64,000 nt of DNA from Simmondsia chinensis (taxonomy: Eukaryota > Streptophyta > Magnoliopsida > Caryophyllales > Simmondsiaceae). The DNA lies in contig JAGTTD010000008.1 in NCBI GenBank assembly GCA_018398585.1, positions 32,030,156 to 32,094,155 of the forward strand. Direction: 5' to 3'. The notes beneath the pieces were generated by a model that ran no database searches, was not told where the DNA came from, and saw only the letters and a list, made by a program, of their open reading frames with translations. Positions 46,100-57,277 of the stretch are shown here, piece after piece (positions within the stretch are counted from its first letter, which is position 1; the number at the start of each line of letters is the position of its first letter). Position numbers and translations under genes: made by a program.

Positions 46100-49000
46100 G
46101 TCTCTAAATAAAAGAAACAAGTGACGCGGATGACTTTTAGTGAAAATGTCTGCAATCTGCTGTGAAGAAGGAATGTGAAAAACTCAAACAAGGCCTATCT
46201 GAACACACTCTTGAACAAAGTGAATGTCAATTTCAATATGCTTAGTACGAACATGCTACACGGGGTTAGTAGACAAGTATGTAGCGGAAAGATTATCACA
46301 ATAAACCAATGTAGCTCGAGGAATGGAAATATCAAGTTCATGTAATAAAAAGCGAAGCCAACAACATTCTGAAACGGCATTGGCAACGGCGCGATACTCA
46401 GCTTCTGCACTAGAGCGAGAGACAGTGGGTTGACGTTTAGAAGACTAGGAGATAGTAATTCCACCTAGAAAAACACAAAAGCTAGACGTGGAGCGGCGAA
46501 TGTTGGGATAGCTTGCCCAATCAGCATCAAAATAAGCCACAAGCTGATCTAAAGAGGTAGGAAATATAGTCAAGCCATGATCCAAGGTACCCTTGATATA
46601 GCGAAGAATGCGTTTTATAGTGACCCAATGTGGAAGGTGAGGAGCGTGCATGAAAAGGCACACCTGTTGTACTGCATATGAAATATCAGGACGTGTAAAG
46701 GTAAGATATTTCAAGGAACCTACAACAGACGAGTACATAGTAGGATCAGACATAAGATTGCCATCGGTCAATGATAGTTTGGACTTGGAATCAGTAGGCG
46801 TGGCAACATGTTTGCATGAAAGCATATCAGTCCTATCAAGACATGTTTGCATGAAAGCATATCAGTCCTATCAAGAAGAACCTAAGTATACTTTGACTGA
46901 GACAAAAATAGACCTGTAGAGAGATGAGATACTGAAATCTCGAGAAAATAATTGAGACGTCCCAGATCTATCATATCAAATTCACGGCGAATAGAGTGGA
47001 GTAATGAATCAGAAGAAGTAGTGATAACAATATCGTCCACATACACCAATAAGATGGCCATATCAGACCCTCGATGTAAAACAAATAATGATGAATCAGA
47101 CTTACAGCTATGGAAGACAAGACGATGGAGAAATGAAGCAAAGCGAGTATGCCATGCACGAGGTGCTTGCTGAAGACCATATAGAGACTTGTTCAACTTG
47201 CAAACAAAATCAGGAAATTGAGAATCCACAAAACCAGGCTGTTGCTTCATGTAAACCTCTTCATGCAAAGTGCCATGCAGAAAGCATTTTTGACGTCAAG
47301 CTGATGAATGGACCACTTATGAGAAGTGGCGATAGTGAGTATAGTGTGAACTATAGCAGGATTGACAACAGGACTGAAATTTTCACCATAATCAATACCA
47401 TAACATTGTGTGAACCCCTAAGCTACCAATCGAGCTTTGTAGCTTCCAACCTGACTTGTTGGAATTTGCTTGACCCGATAAACCCATTTTGATCTGATGA
47501 CATTAGTATGATCAAGACAAGGTACCAATGTCCAAGTATTGTTGCATAAAAGAGCTTGATATTCATCAAGCATTGCAGCTTTCCAATTTTTGTCTTCAAG
47601 AGCCTGCTTGTAAGAGTATGGAATTTCGGGCAGAGCAATATGAGCAAGCATAGAGGGTTTAAAAAGGGGCTTCACTATACCGGATTTAGAATGAGTGATC
47701 ATAGGATGAACTAAGAGAATGGGAGCAGGTGGCGCCCCGGGGGTGGAGATGGCTCACGAGTAAGGACATCACTCATGGTGGCATCAAATGTCATCGGTGG
47801 GGAGTGTGATGGGGCGCCAACCGTGGCAGGCACACGGTTGACAGTAGCAGCGGGATCCGATTGAACGGCAAGTGGTGACGTCCCAACAAATGGAGATGAA
47901 GCAAGGGTTGATGAGCACACTTGTTGAAGACGATGCATTGTAACCTGTGAAATAGCCCCCAACCGAGCAAACGAAAAATCTGTTTCATCAAAGATGACAT
48001 GTCTAGAAATGATCACTTTGTTAGTAGACAGATCAAGACATTTATAGCCCTTATTGTTAAGCGGATATCCCAAGAAAACACACAAGCTGGATCAAGAAGC
48101 AAGTTTATGCGGTGCAGTGGCACTTAAATTTGGATAACAAGCACATCCAAAAACCCGAAGATGATCATGTGTAACCTTCTTTTTATAAAGGCGTTGAAAC
48201 GGGATCTTGTTCTTAATGGAAGTAGAGGACAAGAGATTAATAATTTGAGTAGCAACAAGCACCGCTTCAACCCAGTACTCTAGAGGCATACATGCCTGGA
48301 ATAGAAGAGATCTCGTCATATTTCCAACTATTCTATGCATATGCTCTGCTTTACCATTCTGTTGTGAGGTGTGAGGATATGAAACTCGACTTAGAATGCC
48401 TTGTCGTGCAAAGAGGCCATTGAAATTGCGATTAATGTATTCGGTTCCATTATCACACTGAAAGTGCTTAATCTCAACATCAAACTGATTTAAGATGAGA
48501 TTACAAAACTGAACAATAAACCAAACACTTCAAATTTGGCACGCATAGAGTAAATCCACGCATAGTGAGAATAATCATCCAAAAGGAACAAATAATACTT
48601 ATAACCACTGAAACTAAAAACAAGAGATGTCCATACATCCGAATGAACAATATCAAATGGCTGAGTAGTACTTGACTCTGTTTTTTGAAAGGGTAATCGA
48701 CTGTGTTTGCCCAATTGACAAGCCTGACAAAGACTGGACTCTGAGGTAGAACCTGAACAGGAAATGAATTTATGTTTAACTAATAAGAATAAGACTAGTT
48801 GCCCGGGATGACCAAGTCTAAAATGCTAGAGAGACTGTGTAGTTTTAGAAGCAACTAATGAAACATGTGTAGAGGATGACTTAGGAATGGAGAAAAGAGG
48901 CCTCGAGTTAGCATAACGAATTATGAGAGACATCGTTTTAGCATTTTTAATGGAAAAACCACCCGAGTCAAATTCTAAAAGGCAGCAATTATCTTTACAG

Positions 49001-49437
49001 AATTGGTAGATAGATATTAAATTGGTGGAAATACCAGGGACATGAAGGACATTATGCAAGTTGAAACGACCAACAGGTGTATTAAAAAAATTAGATCCGA
49101 CCCCAGCAATTGATAACGAGGCACCATTGCCAACCAATATTTTATCGCAACCATTATAAGGACTAACAGATGTTAGCAAATTAGGGTTATTAGTCATATG
49201 AGATGAGGCACCACTATCCATTATATAGGGAAAATCAATCATAGGAGTTGAATAAGTAGTGAGAGATTGAAAATTGTTTTGGGGAAACGCAAACCCTGAA
49301 TAGAAATTAGAACCAGTGGCATAAGTATTATTTACAGGATAAAAGTGTGGTGTAGACAACATATTCTCACCATAAATAGGAGCACCAAAGAAAGGTAGGC
49401 CAGGTTGTAAAGCAGAACCCATCATCGAAGCGAGCAT
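46100..49437 (-). pseudogene. copia polyprotein: protease, integrase, RT, RNase H (frames broken)
   Basis: Reading down the minus strand: protease IMDSGASSHMT near 49,205; GAG_pre-like LHNVLHVPGISTNLIS near 49,020-49,065. Integrase core follows: FDIVHSDVWTS near 48,630, YYLFLLDDYSHYAW near 48,570, then TRSLLFQACMPLEYWVEA and KIPFQRLYKKK-type text to 48,180. The RT runs from W.AAMLDEYQAL near 47,570 through [29 protein letters not shown] (about 47,170) and catalytic YVDDIVIT (47,020-47,045). RNase H follows: FTRPDISYAV (46,690), YFDADWA (46,520), RSSAEAEYRA (46,400). At least six stops or shifts separate these pieces. The catalytic YVDD is intact but the protein is not. The order PR-IN-RT-RH defines Ty1/copia. 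Confidence 0.9.
46805..46874. repeat. 35-bp tandem duplication inside the copia RT
   Basis: The segment beginning ACATGTTTGCATGAAAGC and ending CAGTCCTATCAAG occurs twice in direct succession without mismatch. The second unit breaks the polyprotein frame. It arose after insertion or during its last replication. Confidence 0.8.
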
Positions 49438-49707
49438 AATCGACAGCGACCAATATATTCGACAGCTGACCAGAGAGAATCACAACCTTGTTGTGAAGAT
49501 GTGGGGGCTCGGGTTTTGTTTTGTGGTGGCTAGGGTTTGCGTCGGTGAGAGAAAGCAGCGCCGACAGGGGGCGTAGCAGCGAGGGGTGGTGGCGGCGCTT
49601 GGGTGGTCGGTGCTAGGGTTTGCGTCGATTGGGTTTTTTTTTGCTGTTGGGTGGCTAGGGTTTGCCTTGGGAAAAGAGAGTGTTTTCAGCTTTAGGCTGT
49701 AATACCA

Positions 49708-49851
49708 TAAAAGAATAATAAGGAACCCACTGAATAATGTGAGCCCTCCCATATATTTATAGGAGAGAAGTACAGTGGAAGTTTTACATAAACCTTCGGC
49801 CCAAATGGCCTATTATACAAATATTAACAACCTATATATTACATTCTAACA
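49708..49851 (-). repeat. 5' LTR of copia element 5
   Basis: 144 bp, TGTTAGAATGTAATA ... TTATTCTTTTA on the minus strand, followed directly by the tRNA-iMet-type primer-binding site. The TATA-like word TCCTATAAATATATGG would drive element transcription. Confidence 0.9.
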
Positions 49852-49926
49852 GTATTTGAGAAAATGAATAAGAAAGGTATAATGTTTTTTATTTGCCTAA
49901 GAAGGGCAACAAAGTTTTGCATAAAT

Positions 49927-50455
49927 AAAAGGGATGGCAACAGAGCGCGTAAAACACATTATCTGCAGGCACCCACTCAACGGCGCAGGTATGGGTATAA
50001 ATGAGGCAGGTAGCGGGTACGGGTTGGGTGTACCTGCCCCGGACTCATCACAAGTATGGGGCGGGTACGGGTATAGTGTTGTAGCCGCCCTGCCCCATTC
50101 CATACTCGCCTCACCCCGCTTTATACCCACCATATCCTACATTCTTAAATTTAATTACCAAAATTATTTATCAATTATGTTATAAATACGGGCATATACG
50201 GATAATTGTTTTGTACCCACATTAAGGCTGATACGAGGCCGGTAATGGATACCCATGGGTAATGGGCGGGTATGGATATGGGTTTATACCTGACGGGGTG
50301 GGTATGGGTATGGATTTCATATCTGTGGCGGCTAATAGGGCGGGCATGGATATAAAATTTGAATGACGGTATGGGTAAGGAGGAGGCACCCCACCCCCCC
50401 CCCCCCCCCCCCCCCCCCCAAAAATAACCACCCCGCCCCTCTACCATCCCTAGTA
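49927..50455. repeat. GGGTATGG-rich dispersed repeat with a long C-run
   Basis: Left end AGGGATGGCAACAGAGCG; the complement of the right end is ACTAGGGATGGTAGAGGGG. The interior is made of GGGTATGGGTATGGA and GGGCGGGTA words in both orientations. A run of about 24 C at 50,395-50,419 lies near the right end. Non-coding, though the repeats produce glycine/proline-rich spurious frames. Confidence 0.55.
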
Positions 50456-52232
50456 AAGAATATTGAAAGGCACGTCATCTTCATGGTCGACACATCATCT
50501 TTCCAATCGTATCATCATCATAAAAAGTCTATATAGCTTGTCTTAGCAAGTGGAGTTCAAACAAGGTCGACAACTTGCCTTTTTTTCTTGAGTAGGGTCA
50601 GTCCCGAGATTTTGGAGTCTAAAATAACTTTGATTGGTGGGTCCTTTTCAGTAGATAAGATGTAACATATAGGGTTTTTTTTTTTTTTGGGAACACGTAA
50701 CATATAGATATTTAGATATTTATATAAATGTACATATGGATTTATAATATGTCATACATAATTAAGTTGTTTTTTCTTCTATTATGAATGGCAATATGTA
50801 ATATAATCAAACCAATAATATAATCAAATTCAAAAACTCTTAATAAATTGGAGTCGCAAGAAAATGCTTAGATTGCTTGAATTCTTGATCAGTTCAATCC
50901 TCATGACACCAACTGTACAAAATTGCTTCGGATTTAATACGTTCTAACTGGTTTTGTGACACGAATTATTAAGGAAAAGAAAAACTAATTGGAATGGAGA
51001 GTTTTATTGGATAATTAGCGACAAAAATTACAATATAAGGCAAATGCACCTGCAAGACCTAGGCCGAAGCATACACAGAGAAAAACATGCAACAAAAAAG
51101 ACCAATACAAAACATCACAAAAGAAATGGAAAACAAAAGGTGAAAATCAAAAGGCACTAGAAGGCCTCACGAACATTGAGTTAGTCACCAAACATGAGGA
51201 AAAATCCAAAGCTCCTATACCAGGATAGAACGAAGCATGGAGAGCAAATTGAAATTTTGAACCCCCTGGGGAGAAAAAAGAAACTCACCCACAAGATTCC
51301 TTATCGCCCTTTTTTGCTAACTTGCAGAAATAACCCAATTTCAACTATTATAATTACACAAACAACTTGATCATGGCTAATTCATCTCCATCAAAACGTA
51401 ACCCTAACTTTTTACCAAACGTCCACGCTCACTCTACGTACTAAAATTTCCCAATGTTTTCTATCTCGTTACGATATTGAAATGGATAGTAAAAGTTGAT
51501 GAATCCAAACTTGAATTGACAAATGTCTCTAGGAAATTTCCCCTAAAGAGACCCAACAAAGAGTGGGCCAACTTGGTCCTAGCCCTAAATGTTGTTTCCT
51601 TTGTACTTATGGGGACATATGTAGGTAGGACGGCATGTATATGTAAACCTCACATGCAAGTTCTTTGAGTCATTTCAAAAGTTCATTAAAATGTCACAAA
51701 ACCGTTACCAATACAGTTTGTATTCATTTTACAGATTTTGTTAGTTATTGATTCAATATGATTTGATCCGGGTTTGAAGCGAGGAACAGTTGGAAAGAAT
51801 TCAAATACCGGTTTGATCAATTTGTAGACCAAGCCAAGTTAGCTAATCTACAACTGGACCATGCCTGTTATCATTCGGCTTGATCTATGATTAATTATTC
51901 AGACCTTTCCTCTATTTTAAGTCAGATTTGATTCATAGGATATTTGGTTGAACAAACTATCTTTAAGAGTTCTTTCTTTTTTTTTAAAAAAAAGATCTAG
52001 CTTGTTGTTTTTAATGAAGGCAATCCTATACATATCGTTAACCTCTATTAGTTTTGAAAAACCACCTAAATTTATTATTTTTTAATGTCACACTTAAATT
52101 TTGTTAAAATTTTTTAATGTCACACCTATGACATCGTTAACCTCTATTAGCTTTTCTCTTAAATAAATGAGTTAAACTTGGTGTTTTGGTTCATTTGTAC
52201 TTGAGACATGACACTTCATCTAATGGATGTTC
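50456..52232. other. Intergenic DNA with a LINE 3' tail, no gene
   Basis: The minus strand at about 50,990-51,290 has the character of a LINE 3' end (GTCGCTAATTATCCAATAAAA at its end, near 51,000). The 63-codon frame at 51,477-51,668 has no recognisable motif. The rest is AT-rich. Confidence 0.4.
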
Positions 52233-52441
52233 ACGGTGTCATGATGATTATTAGGGCAGCGGATAGGATTGCAACTCTCTCTTGCTCGCAATTTCTCCCT
52301 CTCTCCCGTAATCTCTCTCCCTCGCTCTCATGTGTGCCACCAGATCACCCTCTCTGGCTCACGTTGGCCCACTCGCTGACAACAACCACCACCATCGGCG
52401 ACTCCTGCAACAGCAAAGCACCATCACCGCCAGTCTTGAGC

Positions 52442-52443
52442 AG

Positions 52444-52487
<44 letters not shown>

Positions 52488-52545
52488 CTCTACCTAACCC
52501 TAACCCTAACCCTAACCCAGTGAACCCTAACCCTAACCCTAACTG
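52442..52545. repeat. C-run followed by telomere-like CCCTAA repeats in the LINE leader
   Basis: About 40 consecutive C (52,445-52,484). TACCTAACCCTAACCCTAAC follows, continuing with one interruption (CAGTGA) to about 52,543. The unit is the 6-mer CCCTAA, not the usual plant 7-mer CCCTAAA. Confidence 0.85.
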
Positions 52546-55500
52546 AGGCCACCACCACCATCGGACAGGACCACCACCAAGCCAGCCACCACTGAATTGG
52601 ACCACCACCACCCTCACCCTCTCACTGTGAAACCCTAGAAAGCCCCAAAACTAACCCAAAACCTGACCCTAACCCATTAACCAGCCAACCCTAGCCTTAG
52701 CAACCCCAAACTTGACACTCACCCAACACCGCAACCACAACAGCCTCGCTCCATGGCTCGTAGTCGGCCGATCCCAGGTAAGCAATAACCGGCCAGTCCA
52801 ACGTTAGATCTCTCATTTGCGTGAATTTGTGCTAAGTTTGTTGGGTATTATTTGATTTCTCCTATCTACTTTTGAACTTCATCATTTTGAGTGTTGTTGC
52901 TATTCTGTGTCAACTATGTGCTGCTTACCTGTGATTGTTGACAGTTAGTTGATGAACTCTTCTAGTTATGGAGCTCAAAACCTGAGGCCATCTTCAAAGG
53001 GTTTGGGGTGGGGGAGGGTGAGTCAACTCGTTAAGGCAAGCCTGCAATTTGGGATGCTAAATGTCAACATGTTAACAAAGAAGAGTTTTGAGGTGGCCCA
53101 AATGATGATAAAGAGAGAGATTAGCATCCTTTTCCTTCAAGAGAGTAAATAGGTGGGCACGAAAGCTAGAGAAGTGCTAGGATATAGATTGTGGTATGTG
53201 AGCAAATCTAGAGGGAGGAATGAGGTGGGTATTTTCATGGATAGCGACCTTAAAGACAAAGTAATGGGAGTCATTAGGATTACCGATAGGACTACTGCCA
53301 TCAAGATGGTATTGGATGGGGAGATAATGAATGTTATAAGTGCCTATGTACCACATATTGGATTAACAGAGTAGGACAAAGCTAGATTTTTGGCGGACTT
53401 ACACTTAATGATGCAAGGCATACCCCAGAGCAAACAAGTAATGATTTGGGGTGATTTCGATGGACATGTGGGAGCAACCTGAGATGGCTATGCATCCTAC
53501 CATGGAGGCCTTGGTTTTGTAACCAGAAATGCTGAGGGTAAAGCTCTCTTAGATGTTGCCGTCACTTATGAGTTAATGGTTGCCAACACTTTCTTCAGAA
53601 AGCGTGATGAGCACATCATCACATATCAAAGCAGTGGAGCAAAGACTCAGATTGACTACATATTACTAAGAAAGAGGGCTCAAAAAGACTACAAGAATTA
53701 CAAGGTTATTCTTGGGAAAGACCTATCTACACAGCATAGATTATTGTGTGCTGATGTTAAGGCCAAGAGATGGGGGAACAGAACTAGGAAACCAGCCTAA
53801 TCATGCACTCATTGGAGGGATTTAAAGGGGGGCAAGTATCAAACCTTAAAGGAAAGAGTAGAATCTGAGCTCAGCTGGGATTTGGTGGGGAATATAAACC
53901 ACATTTAGAACCAACTGGCCCAGAAGATCAGAGGTTTGGCATGTGAGGTCCTATATGTGTCAAAGGGTGGGGCACCGAACCACATAGAGTCTTGGTGGTG
54001 GTGCAAGGAGGTCCAAAAGAAGATTAAGGCCCAGCGTTACTATTTCAAGGAGTGGGATTGAAGTGGAGATGATGACAAGAAACAATAGTACAGAAAGGCC
54101 AAGAACGAAGCAAAGATAGCAGTTAGAGAAGCACGGTCCAAAACATACGAGGATTTTTACAAAAGGCTAGACACGGAGAAGGGAGCTAGGGACCTATATA
54201 AAATCGCAAGAGTGAGAGAGAGGAGGACTAGGGACCTGATTCAAGTAAAGTACATAAAGGGACGAAGGATAGGTGCTTGTGGATGAGGAACAAATTAAAG
54301 CTAGGTAGAAAGCCAACTTCCAAGATCTGTTCAACGAATAAGGGGATAGAGATATATCCCTAGAAGAGCTATAAACATTTGAGGAGCATCAGAACCATTG
54401 CTACTGTAGGCCGATTAGATCGGAGGAAGTCAAGGAAGCCTTGAAAAAGATGCGCATGGGTAAAGCAACTGGTCTATATGGAATACCCATTGAGGCTTGG
54501 AAATGCTTCAGAGAGAAGGGCATCAGCTGGTTAACCAAACTATTCAACCAAATTCTTCAAGGTAAGAAGATGCTTGACGAGTAAAGGAAGAGCACAATAA
54601 TTCCGATCTACTAGAATAAAGGCGACATCCGGAGCTGTGTCAACTGTAGGGGAATCAAAATAATGAGCCACACTTTGAAGCTATGGGAGCGGGTCATAGA
54701 AAGAAGGCTACAGAAACAAATAGGGGTGTCTGAGATGCAATTTAAATTTTATGCCTGGTAGATCAAAGAAAGAAGCCATCCATCTTTTAAGGAGAACGAT
54801 AGAGTACTATAGAGATAGACAAAAGGACATGCATATGGTTCCATTGATTTGGAGAAGGCCTATGATAGAGAGCTAAGAGAGGTCTTATAGAGGGTTTTGG
54901 TGAAGAAAGGCATTCCTCAGTACTATAACTGAGCCATTAAAGACATGTACGAGGATGCACTAACCAATGTGCATATAGCGGAAGGGGAGACAGATGCTTT
55001 CCCCATTATAGTTGGGGTTCATTAAGGATCGGCCTTAAGCCCCGTTTTGTTCATTCTGGTTATAGACGAGCTCACTAGGCATATCCTAGGAGGTGTGCCT
55101 TAGTACATGCTTTTCGTGGATTATATAATTCTGGTGAGGAAGTCCCAAGAAGAGGTGAATGAGAAGCTGGGACTGTGGAGAACGGCCTTGGAATCTAAAG
55201 GCTTACGACTCAACTAGGTCAAGTATAGAATACATCAAGATTGGATCAGAGTGCATACCAAGAAAAAATTGTTTTAAATATCTAGGTTCCATAGTGCAGC
55301 AAGATGGGGAATTTAACGAGTATGTCAACAACCGGATTAAAGTAGGCTGGCATAAATGGAGGTTGGCCTCTACAATACTATACGATAGAAAGTTCCCGCT
55401 GACGTTAAAGTGAAAATACTACAAGCCGGTAGTGAGACCGGCTATGTCATACAGTACTGAGTGCTGGCCACTCAAAACGGCATCACACTCAGAAGTTGAA

Positions 55501-55736
55501 GGTGGCGGAGATAAAGATGTTGTAGTGGTTGTGTGGACACACAAGGAAGAATACGATTAGAAATGATGTTATAAGAAGCAAATTGGGTGTGGCCCCAATC
55601 AAGGATAAGTTGAGGAAGCAATATCTGCGATGGTTTGGATATGTTAGGAGGAGACCAACCACTGCCCTTGTCAGGAGAAGTGAACAACTTCATACCACAG
55701 ACGGAAGGAGAGGGAGAGGCAGGCCAAAGAAGAGTT

Positions 55737-55994
55737 GCAACAATAACACCAACAGACCTAGTGCCTCAAGGGCTTCCGCATAAGCGAGGTCTGGGAGGAG
55801 TGGATGTACACAGCCTTACCCCTTCAGGGTGTAACCTTGTCGAGAGGTTGTTTCCGAGGACCCCCAACTCTATAGGGTTGGAAACACGGGGAATTCCCAG
55901 GAGGTCACCCATCGTGGTACTATTCTCGCCCAACCACGCTTAATTTCGGAGTTCTAATGGGATCCAGTGTCTTAGTGCCTGGTAAATGAACCCT
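55737..55994 (-). mobile_element. 5S-rRNA-headed SINE, full-length copy (copy A)
   Basis: Minus strand, 258 bp, inserted in the RTE LINE with a perfect 16-bp duplication AGGCCAAAGAAGAGTT (55,721-55,736; 55,995-56,010). The first 121 bases (55,994 to 55,874) follow plant 5S rRNA from end to end: GGATCCCATTAGAACTCCG, AATTAAGCGTGGTTGGGCG, GATGGGTGACCTCCTGGG. They keep the box A-IE-box C region that acts as an internal RNA polymerase III promoter. The remaining 137 bases end GGGGTAAGGCTGTGTACATC, CGCTTATGCGG, GAGGCACTAGGTCTG and a TTG-type tail. This is the same 3' end as the RTE LINE it sits in. It has no protein-coding capacity. Confidence 0.88.
55874..55994 (-). ncRNA. 5S rRNA-like sequence forming the SINE head (not a functional 5S gene)
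   Basis: 121 bases resembling 5S rRNA, with substitutions at the first stem (AGGGTTCATTTACCAGGCAC instead of a GGGTGCGATCATACC-type start). It is single-copy, lies inside a transposon insertion and lacks a T-run terminator. It is therefore a derived promoter module rather than an array member. Confidence 0.75.
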
Positions 55995-56779
55995 AGGCCA
56001 AAGAAGAGTTAAATGGAGACAGTTCGACAGTAGCTCACCCACCTCAACTTAAATAAAGAGATGGCACTAGATGAAGCGGAATGGAGGGTTAGCATAAGCG
56101 TAGCTGATATTGCGGTTTACGAAGACAGGAGCGCGTCTAAGGTCGTACTAGCGCCCATAGATTTATATGTATGCCTGTTTGATTTTATTTTCTATTAATG
56201 TGTATTGATTGCTTGTTGTTCTATCGCTGTGTTGCTTTACTGCTATCGTTGCTTCATGCTTTATGTTTTATGCTCTCTATCTATGTGCTACTGTTTTCAC
56301 ACTTTCCAGGTTGGAGGTCCTCAAACACAACCTCTTTTTAGGGTAGCACTTTAAAGGGATAAGGCAGCTCACATCCCACCCCTCCCAGACCCTGCATATG
56401 CAGGAGCCTTTGAGGCATTGGGTTTGTTATTGTTGTTAATGTTAACGGTGTCATATTAAGGTATTGAAAATTTTTAAAAGGTTTGTGACATTAAAAAATA
56501 AGAAAATATAGATAGTTTTTTGAAATCGTACCTAAAATTTATGTAATTTTTTTTGGACAAATAAAATTTAAAAATAAGTCAAATTTTTTATAGGTTGCAA
56601 TTTTACTAAATAGGTACAAAACCCCAAAAGCAGACAACGATATATATATATGGACAGCTTTTCAACAAGAGGAGGATTATGGCTCTCTTGTCATTTTCAA
56701 AGGAGATACAGTAGGTGCACCTTCCTTAACTCCCCCCCATGTGCATTTAATTTACATCCTCGAGGTCGTAACTCAGTAC

Positions 56780-57237
56780 CCATTTGTTCGTACTCAAGCT
56801 TAATAAGTCTTTTTGAATTTGAGTTCAAGCCAAGCCTTTAACAAGCTCGAGTTTGAGCGTTGTCTTTAACAAGCTTTTGAACCTTTTTTCAGACTTAATT
56901 CGATGAGATACTACTATGTTTGCTACTCAACTCTTTGGTCTAATGGAGCCGAATTAAGCTTGCTTTTGAGTTGACTGTGCTATCATGTCAAGTTTGATAT
57001 TAACTGAAGTTGTTCGAGTTACTATCAAGCTATTAACAAGTTCTTAAAAAGTGTTTAATAAATTCCTCACGAACTTTCATAAGGTGAGCATCCATTATTC
57101 GGACTCGACTAAGTTCATCAAGCTTACTCGAACTTGGTCCATTCAAGTATCAGTCCCCCAAATCAAAAAGAACCAAACCTTTATGAATTTTAAACATAAA
57201 TAGTTCATAAAATATTTGAGTCATTACACCCCTACCT
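56780..57237. repeat. Dispersed AAGCTCGAG-rich repeat, copy 4
   Basis: Words GTACTCAAGCTTAATAAG, TTGAGTTCAAGCCAAGCC, CAAGCTCGAGTTTGAGC. It ends GAGTCATTACACCCCTACC, the family-type terminus. Left end approximate. Confidence 0.5.
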
Positions 57238-57277
57238 GTTTGGCCAAGATTCAATTATGTACTTAATATGATTCTAT

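Larger units (their letters stand above)
45914..49851 (-). mobile_element. Ty1/copia retrotransposon with both LTRs but no gag (copia element 5)
   Basis: Minus strand. A 5' LTR (49,708-49,851) and a 3' LTR (45,914-46,057), each 144 bp, start TGTTAGAAT and end TTCTTT(T/C)A. They are flanked by the 5-bp duplication GTATT (45,909-45,913; 49,852-49,856). The primer-binding site TGGTATTACAGCC follows the 5' LTR, and a purine tract (GAGGGGGGA) precedes the 3' LTR. By eye the LTRs differ at about 16 of 144 positions, so this is an old insertion. Between leader and protease only about 260 bp remain, so gag is missing. Confidence 0.92.
52950..56150 (+). pseudogene. RTE LINE protein: AP-like endonuclease and reverse transcriptase
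   Basis: Endonuclease text in order: LQFGMLNVNMLTKKSFEVAQ (53,046), EISILFLQES (53,120), GRNEVGIFMD (53,213), VISAYVPHIGL (53,336), WGDFDGHVGA (53,445; Asn of the usual GDFNGH changed to Asp) and AKTQIDYILLRKR (53,640). RT follows with KIMSHTLKLWERVIERRL near 54,660, EKAYDRELRE near 54,855 and the catalytic box now MLFVDYIILV near 55,110 (expected FADD), then the C-terminal RGRGRPKKS at 55,710-55,735. The SINE interrupts the next codons; coding-like text resumes at 56,010 (ALDEAEWRVSISVADI). In-frame stops (53,150, 53,373, 53,483) and altered active sites make it inactive. Confidence 0.85.
52243..56444 (+). mobile_element. RTE-type LINE, full-length but mutated
   Basis: Flanked by a perfect 10-bp duplication, ACGGTGTCAT (52,233-52,242 and 56,445-56,454). 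It has a GC-rich non-coding leader (52,243-52,950), an endonuclease domain, a reverse transcriptase domain, and a characteristic RTE end: GGAGCCTTTGAGGCATTGGG followed by short TTG repeats instead of poly(A). A 258-bp SINE is inserted near the end of the coding region. Stops are frequent. Confidence 0.85.

Noticed and set aside
46650..47492. Plus-strand frames of 73-134 codons
   Set aside because: Antisense shadows of the minus-strand copia RT.
50175..50447. Glycine-rich frames on the minus strand
   Set aside because: Produced by a C-run and GGGTATGG repeats; no domain or codon signal.
52208..52617. Proline-rich and glycine-rich open frames on both strands
   Set aside because: They are generated by a C-run and CCCTAA repeats in the leader of the RTE LINE.
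55874..55994. Functional 5S rRNA gene
   Set aside because: Single, diverged at the first stem, inserted with a TSD in a LINE and without a T-run terminator; it is a SINE head.
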